Positions 30,603 through 39,406 of a stretch of DNA of 52,228 nucleotides are shown here, piece by piece; the stretch's first letter is position 1, and the number at the start of each line of letters is the position of its first letter. The stretch covers positions 1 to 52,228 of the forward strand of contig CAZDHW010000013.1 in assembly GCA_964505415.1 (NCBI GenBank), read 5' to 3'. The position numbers were made by a program, and so were the translations under genes. Below the pieces are notes generated by a model that saw only the letters and a list, made by a program, of their open reading frames with translations, was not told the origin of the DNA and did no database searches. This stretch comes from DTDR01 sp964505415. Lineage in GTDB: Bacteria; Hydrothermota; Tepidihabitantia; Tepidihabitantales; DTDR01.

Positions 30603-32519
30603 GTGAAAAAATTTCTTTTTTTAACACTTTTCTTTTTTTCTTGTTTAGAAAAACCGGAATTTCCCGATTGGAATACAGAAATAACTATTCCTTTATTAGA
30701 AAAAAAATTCACTATTTTTTCTTTTTTAGATTCTTCTTATTTTACTCTCACTACTGATTCTACATTAAATTTTTTTTACCAAAATAAATTTGATACCATT
30801 TATCCCATAAGAAAAATTGATTTTAATACTTTTCATTTTAATAAAAGTTATTATTTTAATGAATTTGAAATTAAAGACACCTTTTCTACTGAAATAATAA
30901 TAAATATTGAGGAAATTTTAAGTATTCCTTTTCCAGATTCTTTTCTTATTTTACCACCAATAAATATTGAAAGAGAATTATTAAAAGCTACAAATATTAA
31001 GGATCTTCATTATGCTTTCTTTGAAAAATTTTTGTTGGTTTTAAATTTAGAAAATCATTCCTTTTTGAATTTTGATTTTTTAAAAATTAAATATGATAGG
31101 TTTACTACCTCTTTTGAAAATCTTTTTTCCAATTCTCAAAAAGAAACCATTATTAGTGACGGTGATTTGTTTGTCTCTTCTCCTTTTAATTCTTTATTAA
31201 TTTTTAAAATTTTTACCGAAGACTCAGTTTTGGTGAGAAAAAGTGATTTTGTAAAATTGGTATTAAAATTTACTAATATCAAATTGGCTTACGGTGAATT
31301 TAGGCTTAAAAAATGCTTTTTCAATTGTGAAGAAAATTATTCCGTTTCGCTTTCTTCGATTTTTGATTTGAATTACGGTGAAATAAAAGAAGGTTATACT
31401 GATTTGAGTTTTTTAAATAATTTCCCTTTTCCACTAGGACTTACTTTTAAGATAAAAGAAATTAACTACGAAAATAGTTTGCTTTTATTACCTTTTTATT
31501 ACCAAAAAATTACCATTCCTTTAAAGGGAAAAATTCTTTACCAAAACTCTTCGGAAAAAAAAGGAACTTTTGTTTATTCTTTGGAAATAAAAGCTCAGCC
31601 AATTGATACCGAGAATTTTTTCTATATTCAAAAAGAAAATAATTTTTCTTTTAGCGGTGAGATTAAAGAATTAAAATTTAAAAAAATTAAAGGGAAATTT
31701 TCTTCCGCATTGTTTCTTATTAACAAAAAAGATTCAATAATAAGTGAATTATTAGGTAATCCTAAGGGAATAAAATTAGCAAAGGTAGAGCTTATTTTAG
31801 ATTTTATTTATAATTTGTCAGTGCCTATCAAAATCTTTTGGTCAGGAAAAAGTATTAATCGCAATCAAGAAGTTTGTTCCCTTTTTGAAGAAATTAGTTT
31901 ACCACCGGTTAATGAGCAATCTTTAAATTATATAAATAAAAAAATTGATATTTCTAGCCTGATAAATAATGGCCCAAAAGTTTTGAAATCTGATTATTCA
32001 CTAAAGGTTGAAGGGGAAGGTAAAATTGAAGAAAACGATTTTATTTTGATAAAGGTGGCAATAGATGCTCCTTTAAAATTTACTTTTAAAAAAGATACCT
32101 TTATCGCCTATGAGAAAAAAATTGTCGTTGGTGAAGAAGAAAAAAAGAAGATAAAAGAGAACTTAGTGGGTGGGGAATTAGTTGTGTTGGCAACTAATCA
32201 TTTTCCTATCGGTTTTGAAGGTTCTATAATTTTGAAAGCCCAAAATATGGAGGATTCAGTCATTTTATTTTTTACTTTGTTAAGCGGTGAAGTTTCTGAT
32301 AAAGGTTATTGTGAAAAAGAAAAGGAGAGCGAGATAATTTTAGAAATGAATGAAAAGGAAATGAAAATTTTTCAAAATGAAGAGTTTAATGCTTATTTGA
32401 AAATCAATTTACCAGAAAGGGAAACCGTAATTTTGAAGCCTGGTGATTTTATAAATTTTAAATCTTATGCTACTTTGAAAGTGAAAACCAAAGAAATTTT
32501 GAGAGCAAGCAAAAAATAA
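30603..32519 (+). CDS. predicted lipoprotein, unknown function (638 aa)
   Basis: The N-terminus MKKFLFLTLFFFSC is a short type II signal peptide ending in a lipobox-like FFSC, so the mature protein would be lipidated at Cys14 and exported. The remainder is beta-rich and aromatic-rich with no recognised domain; many strands alternate Phe/Leu with Lys/Asp. I choose GTG 30603 because AAAGGAGG is 6 nt upstream; GTG 30600 is too close. The structured region lies immediately upstream. The next gene, a barrel-like protein, follows after 8 bp, so the two may work together at the outer membrane. Confidence 0.7.
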   Translation: MKKFLFLTLFFFSCLEKPEFPDWNTEITIPLLEKKFTIFSFLDSSYFTLTTDSTLNFFYQNKFDTIYPIRKIDFNTFHFNKSYYFNEFEIKDTFSTEIIINIEEILSIPFPDSFLILPPINIERELLKATNIKDLHYAFFEKFLLVLNLENHSFLNFDFLKIKYDRFTTSFENLFSNSQKETIISDGDLFVSSPFNSLLIFKIFTEDSVLVRKSDFVKLVLKFTNIKLAYGEFRLKKCFFNCEENYSVSLSSIFDLNYGEIKEGYTDLSFLNNFPFPLGLTFKIKEINYENSLLLLPFYYQKITIPLKGKILYQNSSEKKGTFVYSLEIKAQPIDTENFFYIQKENNFSFSGEIKELKFKKIKGKFSSALFLINKKDSIISELLGNPKGIKLAKVELILDFIYNLSVPIKIFWSGKSINRNQEVCSLFEEISLPPVNEQSLNYINKKIDISSLINNGPKVLKSDYSLKVEGEGKIEENDFILIKVAIDAPLKFTFKKDTFIAYEKKIVVGEEEKKKIKENLVGGELVVLATNHFPIGFEGSIILKAQNMEDSVILFFTLLSGEVSDKGYCEKEKESEIILEMNEKEMKIFQNEEFNAYLKINLPERETVILKPGDFINFKSYATLKVKTKEILRASKK

Positions 32520-32527
32520 ATTTAATT

Positions 32528-33670
32528 ATGTTAAGTTATCTTTTTTTGAGGCATTTACTCTTTTTTAATTTTTTAAATTTCTTGCCAACCGATAGAATTT
32601 ATTATCGGTTGTTGGTTATAGATTTTAATTTTTATAATAATGCTTTTAGTGGCAAAGATTATAATTATTATAATGGTAAGTATTTAAATGAAAAAGATAA
32701 AAGTTATATTTTAAAGACTATTCCTTCTTCAGGTTTGAAATTATTTTTCAAAGGGAATTTGGATTTTTTAACTTTTACTTACCGATTTTGGGAATTAACA
32801 CTTTCCCTTAATTTAAAAAGTAAAGGAAGAATTGAAAAAGAAATTTTTGAATTAATATTTTGGGGTAATCAATTAAACCGATTTTATCAGATAAAAGAAA
32901 GTGGCGGTGAAGTTTACGTCTTTGGCGAAATAAAAAATCGTTTTTGCTTATCTTTAAAAAAGAGTTTGAATATTTTTTGGGCTATTAATTACTTTGATGG
33001 CTATTATTATTTGCAAACTAAAGACAATTATGTTAAACTTTTAACAACTTCCAGTTTTCTTAATTTTTATGGCGAGTTGAATTATCGAAAAAGTTCGGGT
33101 GGTAAAGGTTTTGGTATTGATTTAGGATTTTTTAAGAAGATAGGCAAAGAGCGAACTTTTCAGTTAATCATTGAAAACCTTTGTCAACACGTTTATTGGT
33201 GTAAGGAAAATTATCAGGGCAAAATTATTTTAAAAATTGACTCTTTAAATTTTAACCGCCTAAAAACAGGAAATTGTTATTCTTTGATTAAAGAAGAAAA
33301 AAAAATTAATAATTTTGCTACTAATCTTTTGCCTACAATAATTATTCTTTCTTTAGAAAATCAATTAAAAAATTATTTAAAAATCAATTTTGGTTTAAAT
33401 TTAGCAATGAAAGAATATTTTAAGATTTCTTCTTGCTTAAATTATCAACCTTTTAATTTTTTGAATTTAGCTGCTTCTTTGGATTTTTATTTCCCTATTA
33501 GTAACAATCTTCCATTTAATTATTTTTCCTTAGAGCTAGGTGGTGGGCTTAGTTTGCAAATTAAAAAATTTGATATTTTTATCCTCCAAAAATATTATGA
33601 CGGAATATTATTGACCGCTAAAGGTTTTTCTTTTAAATTAGGTTGCGGTTATACTTTTGCCTCTTTTTAA
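32528..33670 (+). CDS. predicted outer-membrane beta-barrel protein (380 aa)
   Basis: A hydrophobic N-terminus (MLSYLFLRHLLFFNFLNF) that could be an export signal, then many short alternating strands rich in Tyr/Phe/Gly (GGKGFGIDLGFFKKIGKERTF, LSLENQLKNYLKINFGLNLA). It ends FKLGCGYTFASF with a C-terminal Phe, the usual barrel-assembly signal. No family is recognised. No Shine-Dalgarno precedes ATG 32528, 8 bp after the lipoprotein stop, so translational coupling is likely. This implies a diderm cell envelope. Confidence 0.6.
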   Translation: MLSYLFLRHLLFFNFLNFLPTDRIYYRLLVIDFNFYNNAFSGKDYNYYNGKYLNEKDKSYILKTIPSSGLKLFFKGNLDFLTFTYRFWELTLSLNLKSKGRIEKEIFELIFWGNQLNRFYQIKESGGEVYVFGEIKNRFCLSLKKSLNIFWAINYFDGYYYLQTKDNYVKLLTTSSFLNFYGELNYRKSSGGKGFGIDLGFFKKIGKERTFQLIIENLCQHVYWCKENYQGKIILKIDSLNFNRLKTGNCYSLIKEEKKINNFATNLLPTIIILSLENQLKNYLKINFGLNLAMKEYFKISSCLNYQPFNFLNLAASLDFYFPISNNLPFNYFSLELGGGLSLQIKKFDIFILQKYYDGILLTAKGFSFKLGCGYTFASF

Positions 33671-33689
33671 AAACCAAAAAAATTTAATC

Positions 33690-33718
33690 TTGACTAAATT
33701 AAAAAGTTTTGATAAAAT
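33690..33718 (+). promoter_or_regulatory. promoter of the DRG-like GTPase, leaderless type
   Basis: TTGACT (33690-33695), 17 bp, TAAAAT (33713-33718), then AAAAT and ATG 33724. Confidence 0.75.
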
Positions 33719-33723
33719 AAAAT

Positions 33724-34701
33724 ATGCCAGCAAATTTGCCGCCTCAATATTTTGAAGTTGAAGAAAAATATCGTCAAGCAAAGACAATTGAAGAAAAATT
33801 GTATTATTTAAAAGAGATGCTGGCAATCTGTCCAAAGCACAAAGGCACCGAAAAACTGCAGAAAGAGATAAAAACCAAAATTTCTAAACTCAGAAAAGAA
33901 TTAAGCAAAAAACCAAAAGTAAGTCGGGCAGTTTGGTATCATTTTGAAAAACAGGGAGCCGGCCAAATAGCAGTTTTTGGAAGTCCTAATTCGGGTAAGT
34001 CTAGTTTGGTTAAATTTTTAACCAATGCTAATACTGAAATTGCCGATTATCCTTTCACTACTAAAATTCCGGTTGCCGGCATGATGAAATACGAAAATAT
34101 CCAGATTCAATTGATTGACTGTCCTCCTTTAAAAGAAGGTTTGGCCCCATGGTATTTTCATCTTTTAAGAACTGCTGATGTTCTGTTATACCTTTTTGAT
34201 TTAAGTCAGGATTCTTTATTAGATGAAGCCGAAGCCAATTTTAAAATTTTGGAGGAAGGAAGAATTAATATTTTTAAAAAAGAAAAAGTCAATTATAAAA
34301 AAACAGTTTTTTGTGGTAATAAACTTGATTGGGAGAATGCTCAATTTCGTTATCAGCTTTTCTTAGAATTTTTGAAAAGTTATTCTTCTTTGGAAGAATT
34401 AAAAATTATCGCCATTTCAGTGAAAGAAAAAAGAAATTTAGAAGAACTTAAAAAACTTTTGTTTGAATCTTTAGAGATTATTAGGGTCTATACCAAACCA
34501 CCAGGAAAGCCGCCAGAGTTAAAAGAGCCGATTGTTTTAAAGAAAAATGCCACCGTTTTGGATGCAGCGGAAGCTTTGCATAAAGATTTCGTTCGCAATC
34601 TCAAATATGCCCGTTTATGGGACAACAAAAATTTTTTTGGTCAAAGAGTAGAAAAGAATCATATTTTGAAAGACGGAGATATTATTGAGTTCCATATTTG
34701 A
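33724..34701 (+). CDS. DRG/Obg-related GTPase with C-terminal TGS domain
   Basis: A 325-aa TRAFAC GTPase. A helical lysine-rich N-terminus (1-70) precedes G1 at 86-93 (GSPNSGKSS), G2 in DYPFTTKIP, G3 as DCPP (132-135, where DxPG is usual) and G4 NKLD (about 200). A C-terminal TGS domain (about 255-325: KPPGKPPELKEPIVLKKNAT...LKDGDIIEFHI) follows. This architecture is that of archaeal and eukaryotic DRG proteins, ribosome-linked GTPases, more than of bacterial ObgE. It is a single-gene unit with its own leaderless promoter. Confidence 0.85.
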   Translation: MPANLPPQYFEVEEKYRQAKTIEEKLYYLKEMLAICPKHKGTEKLQKEIKTKISKLRKELSKKPKVSRAVWYHFEKQGAGQIAVFGSPNSGKSSLVKFLTNANTEIADYPFTTKIPVAGMMKYENIQIQLIDCPPLKEGLAPWYFHLLRTADVLLYLFDLSQDSLLDEAEANFKILEEGRINIFKKEKVNYKKTVFCGNKLDWENAQFRYQLFLEFLKSYSSLEELKIIAISVKEKRNLEELKKLLFESLEIIRVYTKPPGKPPELKEPIVLKKNATVLDAAEALHKDFVRNLKYARLWDNKNFFGQRVEKNHILKDGDIIEFHI

Positions 34702-34723
34702 CACCGATATTAATAAAAATTAT

Positions 34724-34751
34724 TTGACTTATAAATAGTTTTTATTATTCT
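34724..34751 (+). promoter_or_regulatory. promoter of the solenoid/polysaccharide operon, leaderless type
   Basis: TTGACT (34724-34729), 16 bp, TATTCT (34746-34751), 7 bp, ATG 34759. The -10 match is weaker than elsewhere. Confidence 0.55.
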
Positions 34752-34758
34752 TTTTTTA

Positions 34759-37551
34759 ATGGTTTTTTTGTTTATTACTTTTCTTTTTTGCCAAACTTTA
34801 GATTCGGTTTCTTTAAGTTATATCCGTAATGGTTTAAAAATTTTGGGAATAAAAGAAAAAGAATTGGGTTACGAGAAAAGATGGGCCACAGATACTCTTT
34901 ATCGCCTTTTTATTATTGATTCGTTATTTAAAAAACCTTTAACAATACCCAAACATTTGGATAAAAATGTTTCTTTTTTGAAGACTAATAACGATTCCCT
35001 TTTGAAAACTTATATCTTTTTATTAGACCAATTAAAAAGAAGAGGTTTTTTAGGATTTAATTATAAAAAGGAGATTGACAAAATAAAAAAAGAGATAAAA
35101 AAACGACAAAAAGAAATTCCAAAAGTTACTATTCCATTAGATGACAATTTTTATTATCTTATTGCATCTTTTTTAATTGGCGATAATTATTTTAAAAAAG
35201 CCTTTTCCCGTTTAAAAAAAGAAGAGGTTGAAATTTTATTAGGAGAGCTTCCTTATCTTTTTTCTGACGAAGAGAGCGAAGCAGACGAGTATTTGCGCGG
35301 GGATATTTTAAAAGAATATAACCTTTTTTACGATACTACAAAAAAAATTACATTAGAAACTTTATTAGTGATATTAAGAAAAATTGATTTCAAAGAAATC
35401 TACCGAGCTAACTTCGCTTATCTTTTGGGTATTGAAAAAATTTTAAGAGAGATAAAAAATTTTAATTGGGAAAAAAATTTTGAAGAATTGGAAATTGCTG
35501 GTATTTCGGTTGCTTTTGGGGGTAAAGGTAATAATTTTTATAAGAAGGATTACCGAATAATTATTGATTTTGGTGGTGACGATTTATATCAAGTAAAAAA
35601 TCGAGGTATAATTTTAGAAAATTTTTCCACTCTTATTATTGACTTAGCTGGAAACGATTACTATCGAAACGAAAATTCCTTATTTACCTTGGGCAGCGGT
35701 CTTTGTGGTAGTGGTTTCCTTTTTGATTTTAAAGGTGATGATATTTATTTGGGTGGTGATTTCTCTTTAGGTTCGGGAGTATTAGGTTTGGGATTCCTTT
35801 TTGATTTTGAAGGTAACGATTATTATTCAGGTAAAACTTTTGCTTGTGGTAGTGGTTTTTTTGGTTTGGGCTTACTTTTTGATTTTTCTGGAAATGATCA
35901 TTATCGGATTTTTAATTTTGGTCAAGGTTTCGGCTCTACCTTTGGTTTAGGTTTACTTTTTGATTTGGAAGGAAATGATTGTTATTATGCTGGTGGTAAA
36001 TATTTACATATTCCTCTTTTGCCAGAAGATTACCGTTCTTTTGCTCAAGGTTTTGCGATTGGTTTTCGCCCTGAGGTTAGTGGCGGCATAGGATTTCTTT
36101 GTGATTTAGCCGGTAATGATTTTTATAATGGTGATATTTTTTGCCAAGGATGCAGCTACTGGTATTCTTTAGGAATGTTATATGATGAAGATGGTAACGA
36201 TAAATATTACGCTACCGAATATGCTCAGGGAGCGGGAATCCATTTAGCGATAGGTAGTCTTGTTGATAAAGCTGGTAACGATTTTTATTATTCTCGTTTG
36301 GGTCCTTCTCAAGGTGAAGGTCACGATTTAGCTATAGGGATTTTAATTGATGAAGATGGTGATGATTTCTATTATTCTTCTGGTGGTCAAGGCATTGGTT
36401 TAAACAATTCTTTTGGATTGTTATTAGATAAAAATGGTAATGATTTATATTTCAATAAAGAAGAGAAATTTGGCCAGGGTTTTGCCAATCAGGCAAGGGG
36501 TTTTGGAGGTATAGGAATATTTATTGATTTGAAAGGCAATGATTTATATGGGGAAAAAGGAATGGGAAAAGACCGGAGTACTTGGATGGGAGGAATCTAC
36601 GCCTACGGTATTGATGAGTTAAAAGAAAAAGAAGAAAAACCTGAAAAAAAAGATACTTTAAAAGAAAATTTAGAAAAAATGACAGTGGGAGAAGTGTTTA
36701 AATATGCTTCTAAATGGGAAGTTGGCAGCGCTAAAGAAATTGTTAGAGAAGCAAGAAAAGAATTAATAAGACGAAAAGAAGAAGCAATAAATTATATCTT
36801 AAAAGAAAAATTAGCAACTAAAAATAGTTTAGAGTTACGAGCAATAGAAGAAATTGCTTGTTCTCTTCCTACTCTTATTAAGTCGCATTTAATAGACAGT
36901 ATTAATAGCAATAACCACCAAACAAGAGCCAATGTAATTTATCTTCTAGGAAAGATAAAGGCTAAAGAAGCTGTTCCTTTATTAATTAAAGCATTAAAAG
37001 ATAAAAGAAACAAACCTCGATGGATTTTAAATGCTTTTTCAGAAATTGGCGACACCTCGGTTTTCTGGGAGGTGGTTAAATATCTAAACATAGCTGATGA
37101 GCCAACTAGAATTTATGCCTGTTATACTCTCGGCAAACTGAAAGATAAAAGAGGCATTAATTATTTAATATCAAAGTTAAACGATCCCATTTTTACTGTT
37201 CGTCAAAGTGCCGAAATCGCTCTTTCCGAAATTGGTGTGTCTGCATTAGCTTCTCTTATTGAGAATTTAAAACAAACTAAAAAAGAAGGTTTAAAAGCAA
37301 GCCTTTTAAGAACAATTAATCGGATTATTCCTCAGCTTGATACCTTAAAAAATTTAAGCGAAAGAGTAGAAGTAAAAAACCTTTTACTTAGCTATCTTGA
37401 TAATGAGAATTTGGTTTTTAAAAGTTTAGCCATCGACGGTTTATCTTTATTTAATGAAAAAGAAATAAAAGAGATTTTAAAGAAAAAGATACCTTTTGAA
37501 AAGGAACCTTTGATTTTAAGAAAATTGAAAGAAGTTGTGAGGGAATTATGA
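34759..37551 (+). CDS. secreted GND-Y repeat beta-solenoid protein with HEAT repeats (930 aa)
   Basis: A short hydrophobic signal-like N-terminus (MVFLFITFLFCQ) is followed by a helical region to about 260. Then come about twelve tandem repeats of 26-46 residues built on DxxG[ND]DxY, for example FDFEGNDYYSG and LVDKAGNDFYYS, separated by glycine-rich GxGxxxGxGxL strands (about 265-605). The D-x-x-G-N-D loops resemble calcium-binding turns of RTX-like solenoids, but the repeat is longer and ends in Tyr. After a charged linker, HEAT-like helical repeats (about 660-925) resemble PBS lyase HEAT modules. Function unknown; an exported scaffold or surface protein is my inference. The stop overlaps the HDAC-fold gene (ATGA). 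Confidence 0.75.
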   Translation: MVFLFITFLFCQTLDSVSLSYIRNGLKILGIKEKELGYEKRWATDTLYRLFIIDSLFKKPLTIPKHLDKNVSFLKTNNDSLLKTYIFLLDQLKRRGFLGFNYKKEIDKIKKEIKKRQKEIPKVTIPLDDNFYYLIASFLIGDNYFKKAFSRLKKEEVEILLGELPYLFSDEESEADEYLRGDILKEYNLFYDTTKKITLETLLVILRKIDFKEIYRANFAYLLGIEKILREIKNFNWEKNFEELEIAGISVAFGGKGNNFYKKDYRIIIDFGGDDLYQVKNRGIILENFSTLIIDLAGNDYYRNENSLFTLGSGLCGSGFLFDFKGDDIYLGGDFSLGSGVLGLGFLFDFEGNDYYSGKTFACGSGFFGLGLLFDFSGNDHYRIFNFGQGFGSTFGLGLLFDLEGNDCYYAGGKYLHIPLLPEDYRSFAQGFAIGFRPEVSGGIGFLCDLAGNDFYNGDIFCQGCSYWYSLGMLYDEDGNDKYYATEYAQGAGIHLAIGSLVDKAGNDFYYSRLGPSQGEGHDLAIGILIDEDGDDFYYSSGGQGIGLNNSFGLLLDKNGNDLYFNKEEKFGQGFANQARGFGGIGIFIDLKGNDLYGEKGMGKDRSTWMGGIYAYGIDELKEKEEKPEKKDTLKENLEKMTVGEVFKYASKWEVGSAKEIVREARKELIRRKEEAINYILKEKLATKNSLELRAIEEIACSLPTLIKSHLIDSINSNNHQTRANVIYLLGKIKAKEAVPLLIKALKDKRNKPRWILNAFSEIGDTSVFWEVVKYLNIADEPTRIYACYTLGKLKDKRGINYLISKLNDPIFTVRQSAEIALSEIGVSALASLIENLKQTKKEGLKASLLRTINRIIPQLDTLKNLSERVEVKNLLLSYLDNENLVFKSLAIDGLSLFNEKEIKEILKKKIPFEKEPLILRKLKEVVREL

Positions 37552-38462
37552 AATTTGTCTATTCTGATAAATATGAGATTGATATCGGTATTCATGTTTT
37601 TCCAACGGTTAAATACCGACTTATTAAAGAAAAACTTCTTAACGAAAATTTAGCCAAAGAGGAAGATTTTATTGAACCCCCAAAACCGGATATAGAAGAT
37701 ATCCGTTTGGTACATACTCAAGAATATCTTGATGATCTTTTGAACCTGAGATGGACAAGTAGAACAATAAGAAGCGAATTACCTTTAAATTGGGAAATTG
37801 TGGAAGCTTATCTTTTAGCTGCTTCGGGAACGATTTTAACTTTAAAAATAGCTTTAGAGGAAAAAATTGGTTTTCATATCGGTGGCGGTTTTCATCACGC
37901 CTTTCCTGATCATGCTGAAGGGTTTTGTTACATCAATGATATTGCTGTTGGTATAAGAAAATTACAAAAAGAAGGTCTGATTAAAAAGGCGGCGGTTATT
38001 GATTGTGATTTACATCAAGGAAATGGGACGGCTAAAATTTTTCAAAAAGATGAATCAGTTTTTACCTTTTCTATTCATCAAGAAAATTTATATCCCATTA
38101 AAGAAGAAAGTGATTGGGATATCGGCTTGTTAGATTTTACTGGCGACGATGTTTATTTGCAGCATTTAAAAGAAGCTGTTCCGAAAATTATTGAAACTCA
38201 TAAACCCGAATTAATTGTTTACGTTGCAGGCGCGGATCCTTATAAAAATGACCAATTAGGACTTTTAAGATTAACTAAAGAAGGTTTAATTGAACGAGAC
38301 AAAATTGTTATTAAAAATGCTTTAGCGAATAATATTCCGGTAGGAGTAGTTTTGGGTGGCGGTTATGCTTTAGATGTAATGGATACTGTAGAAATTCATT
38401 TTAACACCGCTAAAGTTTGTTTAGAACTTTTAAAAGAAGAAAGGGAAAAAATTAATGAATGA
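37548..38462 (+). CDS. histone deacetylase-fold deacetylase (AcuC/HDAC family)
   Basis: A zinc-dependent deacetylase of 304 aa. The active-site set is complete: H116-H117 in GGGFHHAFPDHAEGFCYIND, D152/D154/H156 in VIDCDLHQGNGTA, a metal Asp in VAGADPYKNDQLG, and the transition-state Tyr in LGGGYALD. Bacterial members remove acetyl groups from proteins (AcuC), polyamines or other small amides. It overlaps both its neighbours by 4 bp inside a glycosyltransferase operon, so a sugar-related or precursor substrate is possible but not shown. Confidence 0.92.
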   Translation: MKFVYSDKYEIDIGIHVFPTVKYRLIKEKLLNENLAKEEDFIEPPKPDIEDIRLVHTQEYLDDLLNLRWTSRTIRSELPLNWEIVEAYLLAASGTILTLKIALEEKIGFHIGGGFHHAFPDHAEGFCYINDIAVGIRKLQKEGLIKKAAVIDCDLHQGNGTAKIFQKDESVFTFSIHQENLYPIKEESDWDIGLLDFTGDDVYLQHLKEAVPKIIETHKPELIVYVAGADPYKNDQLGLLRLTKEGLIERDKIVIKNALANNIPVGVVLGGGYALDVMDTVEIHFNTAKVCLELLKEEREKINE

Positions 38463-39406
38463 AAAAAATTTTAATAGTTTCTTGGCAAAAAGATAGTCAT
38501 TATGCTTTCGCGTTAGCCTATGATTTAAAAGGAGAATTAATAAAAATTCCTGTAAAAAATAGATTTTCCTACCTTTTAAATTTCATAAAGACTCTATTAA
38601 TTTTAAAAAAGAAAAAAAAAGATTTTCTTTTTTTAGAAATTCCACCAATTTATCTAATTTATTTAATTTTATTCTTTAAAAGAAAAGTTATGGTGGTTTC
38701 TCATTCTAACATTTTTCTTTTAGATAACTGGTGGCATCGATTTCAGTTGAGCTGTTTGAAATTTTTTTTAAAAAAAACTAAAGGGTTGATTCTGCATAAT
38801 GAGAAACTTTTAGAATTGGTGAAAGATTGCCCGGTAAGGAAATTAGTTATTGAACCACCGCCAAGAAAATTAAAGACAGTAGTGCCTAAGGAAGAGAAAA
38901 GTGAAAAAAAGAAAGCTTTGATAATCTTATCTTTTAGTACCGATGAACCAATTGCTGAGTTAATTAAAAGTTGTGAAGAAACGAAAGAGATTGATTTCTA
39001 TTTCAGCGGTGATTATCGAAAATTTAGCAAAACCTTTTTTTTTCCTAAGGTTAAGAATATATTTTTTACGGGCTATTTATCTGAAGAAGAATACGAAAAA
39101 TTGTTGGTAACTGTTGATTTTATAATTGGTCTTACTACTCGTGATTACACTTGTTTACAAAGTGGCTACGATGCCTTGGGAGTAGAAAAACCTTTTTTAA
39201 CATCGGATAAAGAAGTTTTAAAAAAATATTTTTTTAAAGGAACTATTTTTGTAAAAAATGAGAAAGAAGATATTAAACGGGGAATAAGAGAGATTTTGGA
39301 AAAATATGAAATTTTAAAAAAAGAGATAAGAGAATTAAAATTAATAAAAATGGAAAAATGGAAAAAAAACATAAAAGCTTTAAAAGAAATTATTGAGGAT
39401 GATTAA
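38459..39406 (+). CDS. glycosyltransferase-like protein
   Basis: A 315-aa protein with GT-B style halves: an N-terminal hydrophobic Rossmann-like part with FLFLEIPPIYLIYLILFF and VVSHSNIFLLDNWW, and a C-terminal half with KALIILSFSTDEPIAELI, FTGYLSEEEYEKLL and DFIIGLTTRDYTCLQSGYDALGVEKPFLTSD. The last stretch resembles the nucleotide-sugar-binding region where an E-x7-E-like motif would be. No specific family or sugar can be named. Its place between the HDAC-fold gene and a flippase supports polysaccharide assembly. Confidence 0.65.
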   Translation: MKKILIVSWQKDSHYAFALAYDLKGELIKIPVKNRFSYLLNFIKTLLILKKKKKDFLFLEIPPIYLIYLILFFKRKVMVVSHSNIFLLDNWWHRFQLSCLKFFLKKTKGLILHNEKLLELVKDCPVRKLVIEPPPRKLKTVVPKEEKSEKKKALIILSFSTDEPIAELIKSCEETKEIDFYFSGDYRKFSKTFFFPKVKNIFFTGYLSEEEYEKLLVTVDFIIGLTTRDYTCLQSGYDALGVEKPFLTSDKEVLKKYFFKGTIFVKNEKEDIKRGIREILEKYEILKKEIRELKLIKMEKWKKNIKALKEIIEDD

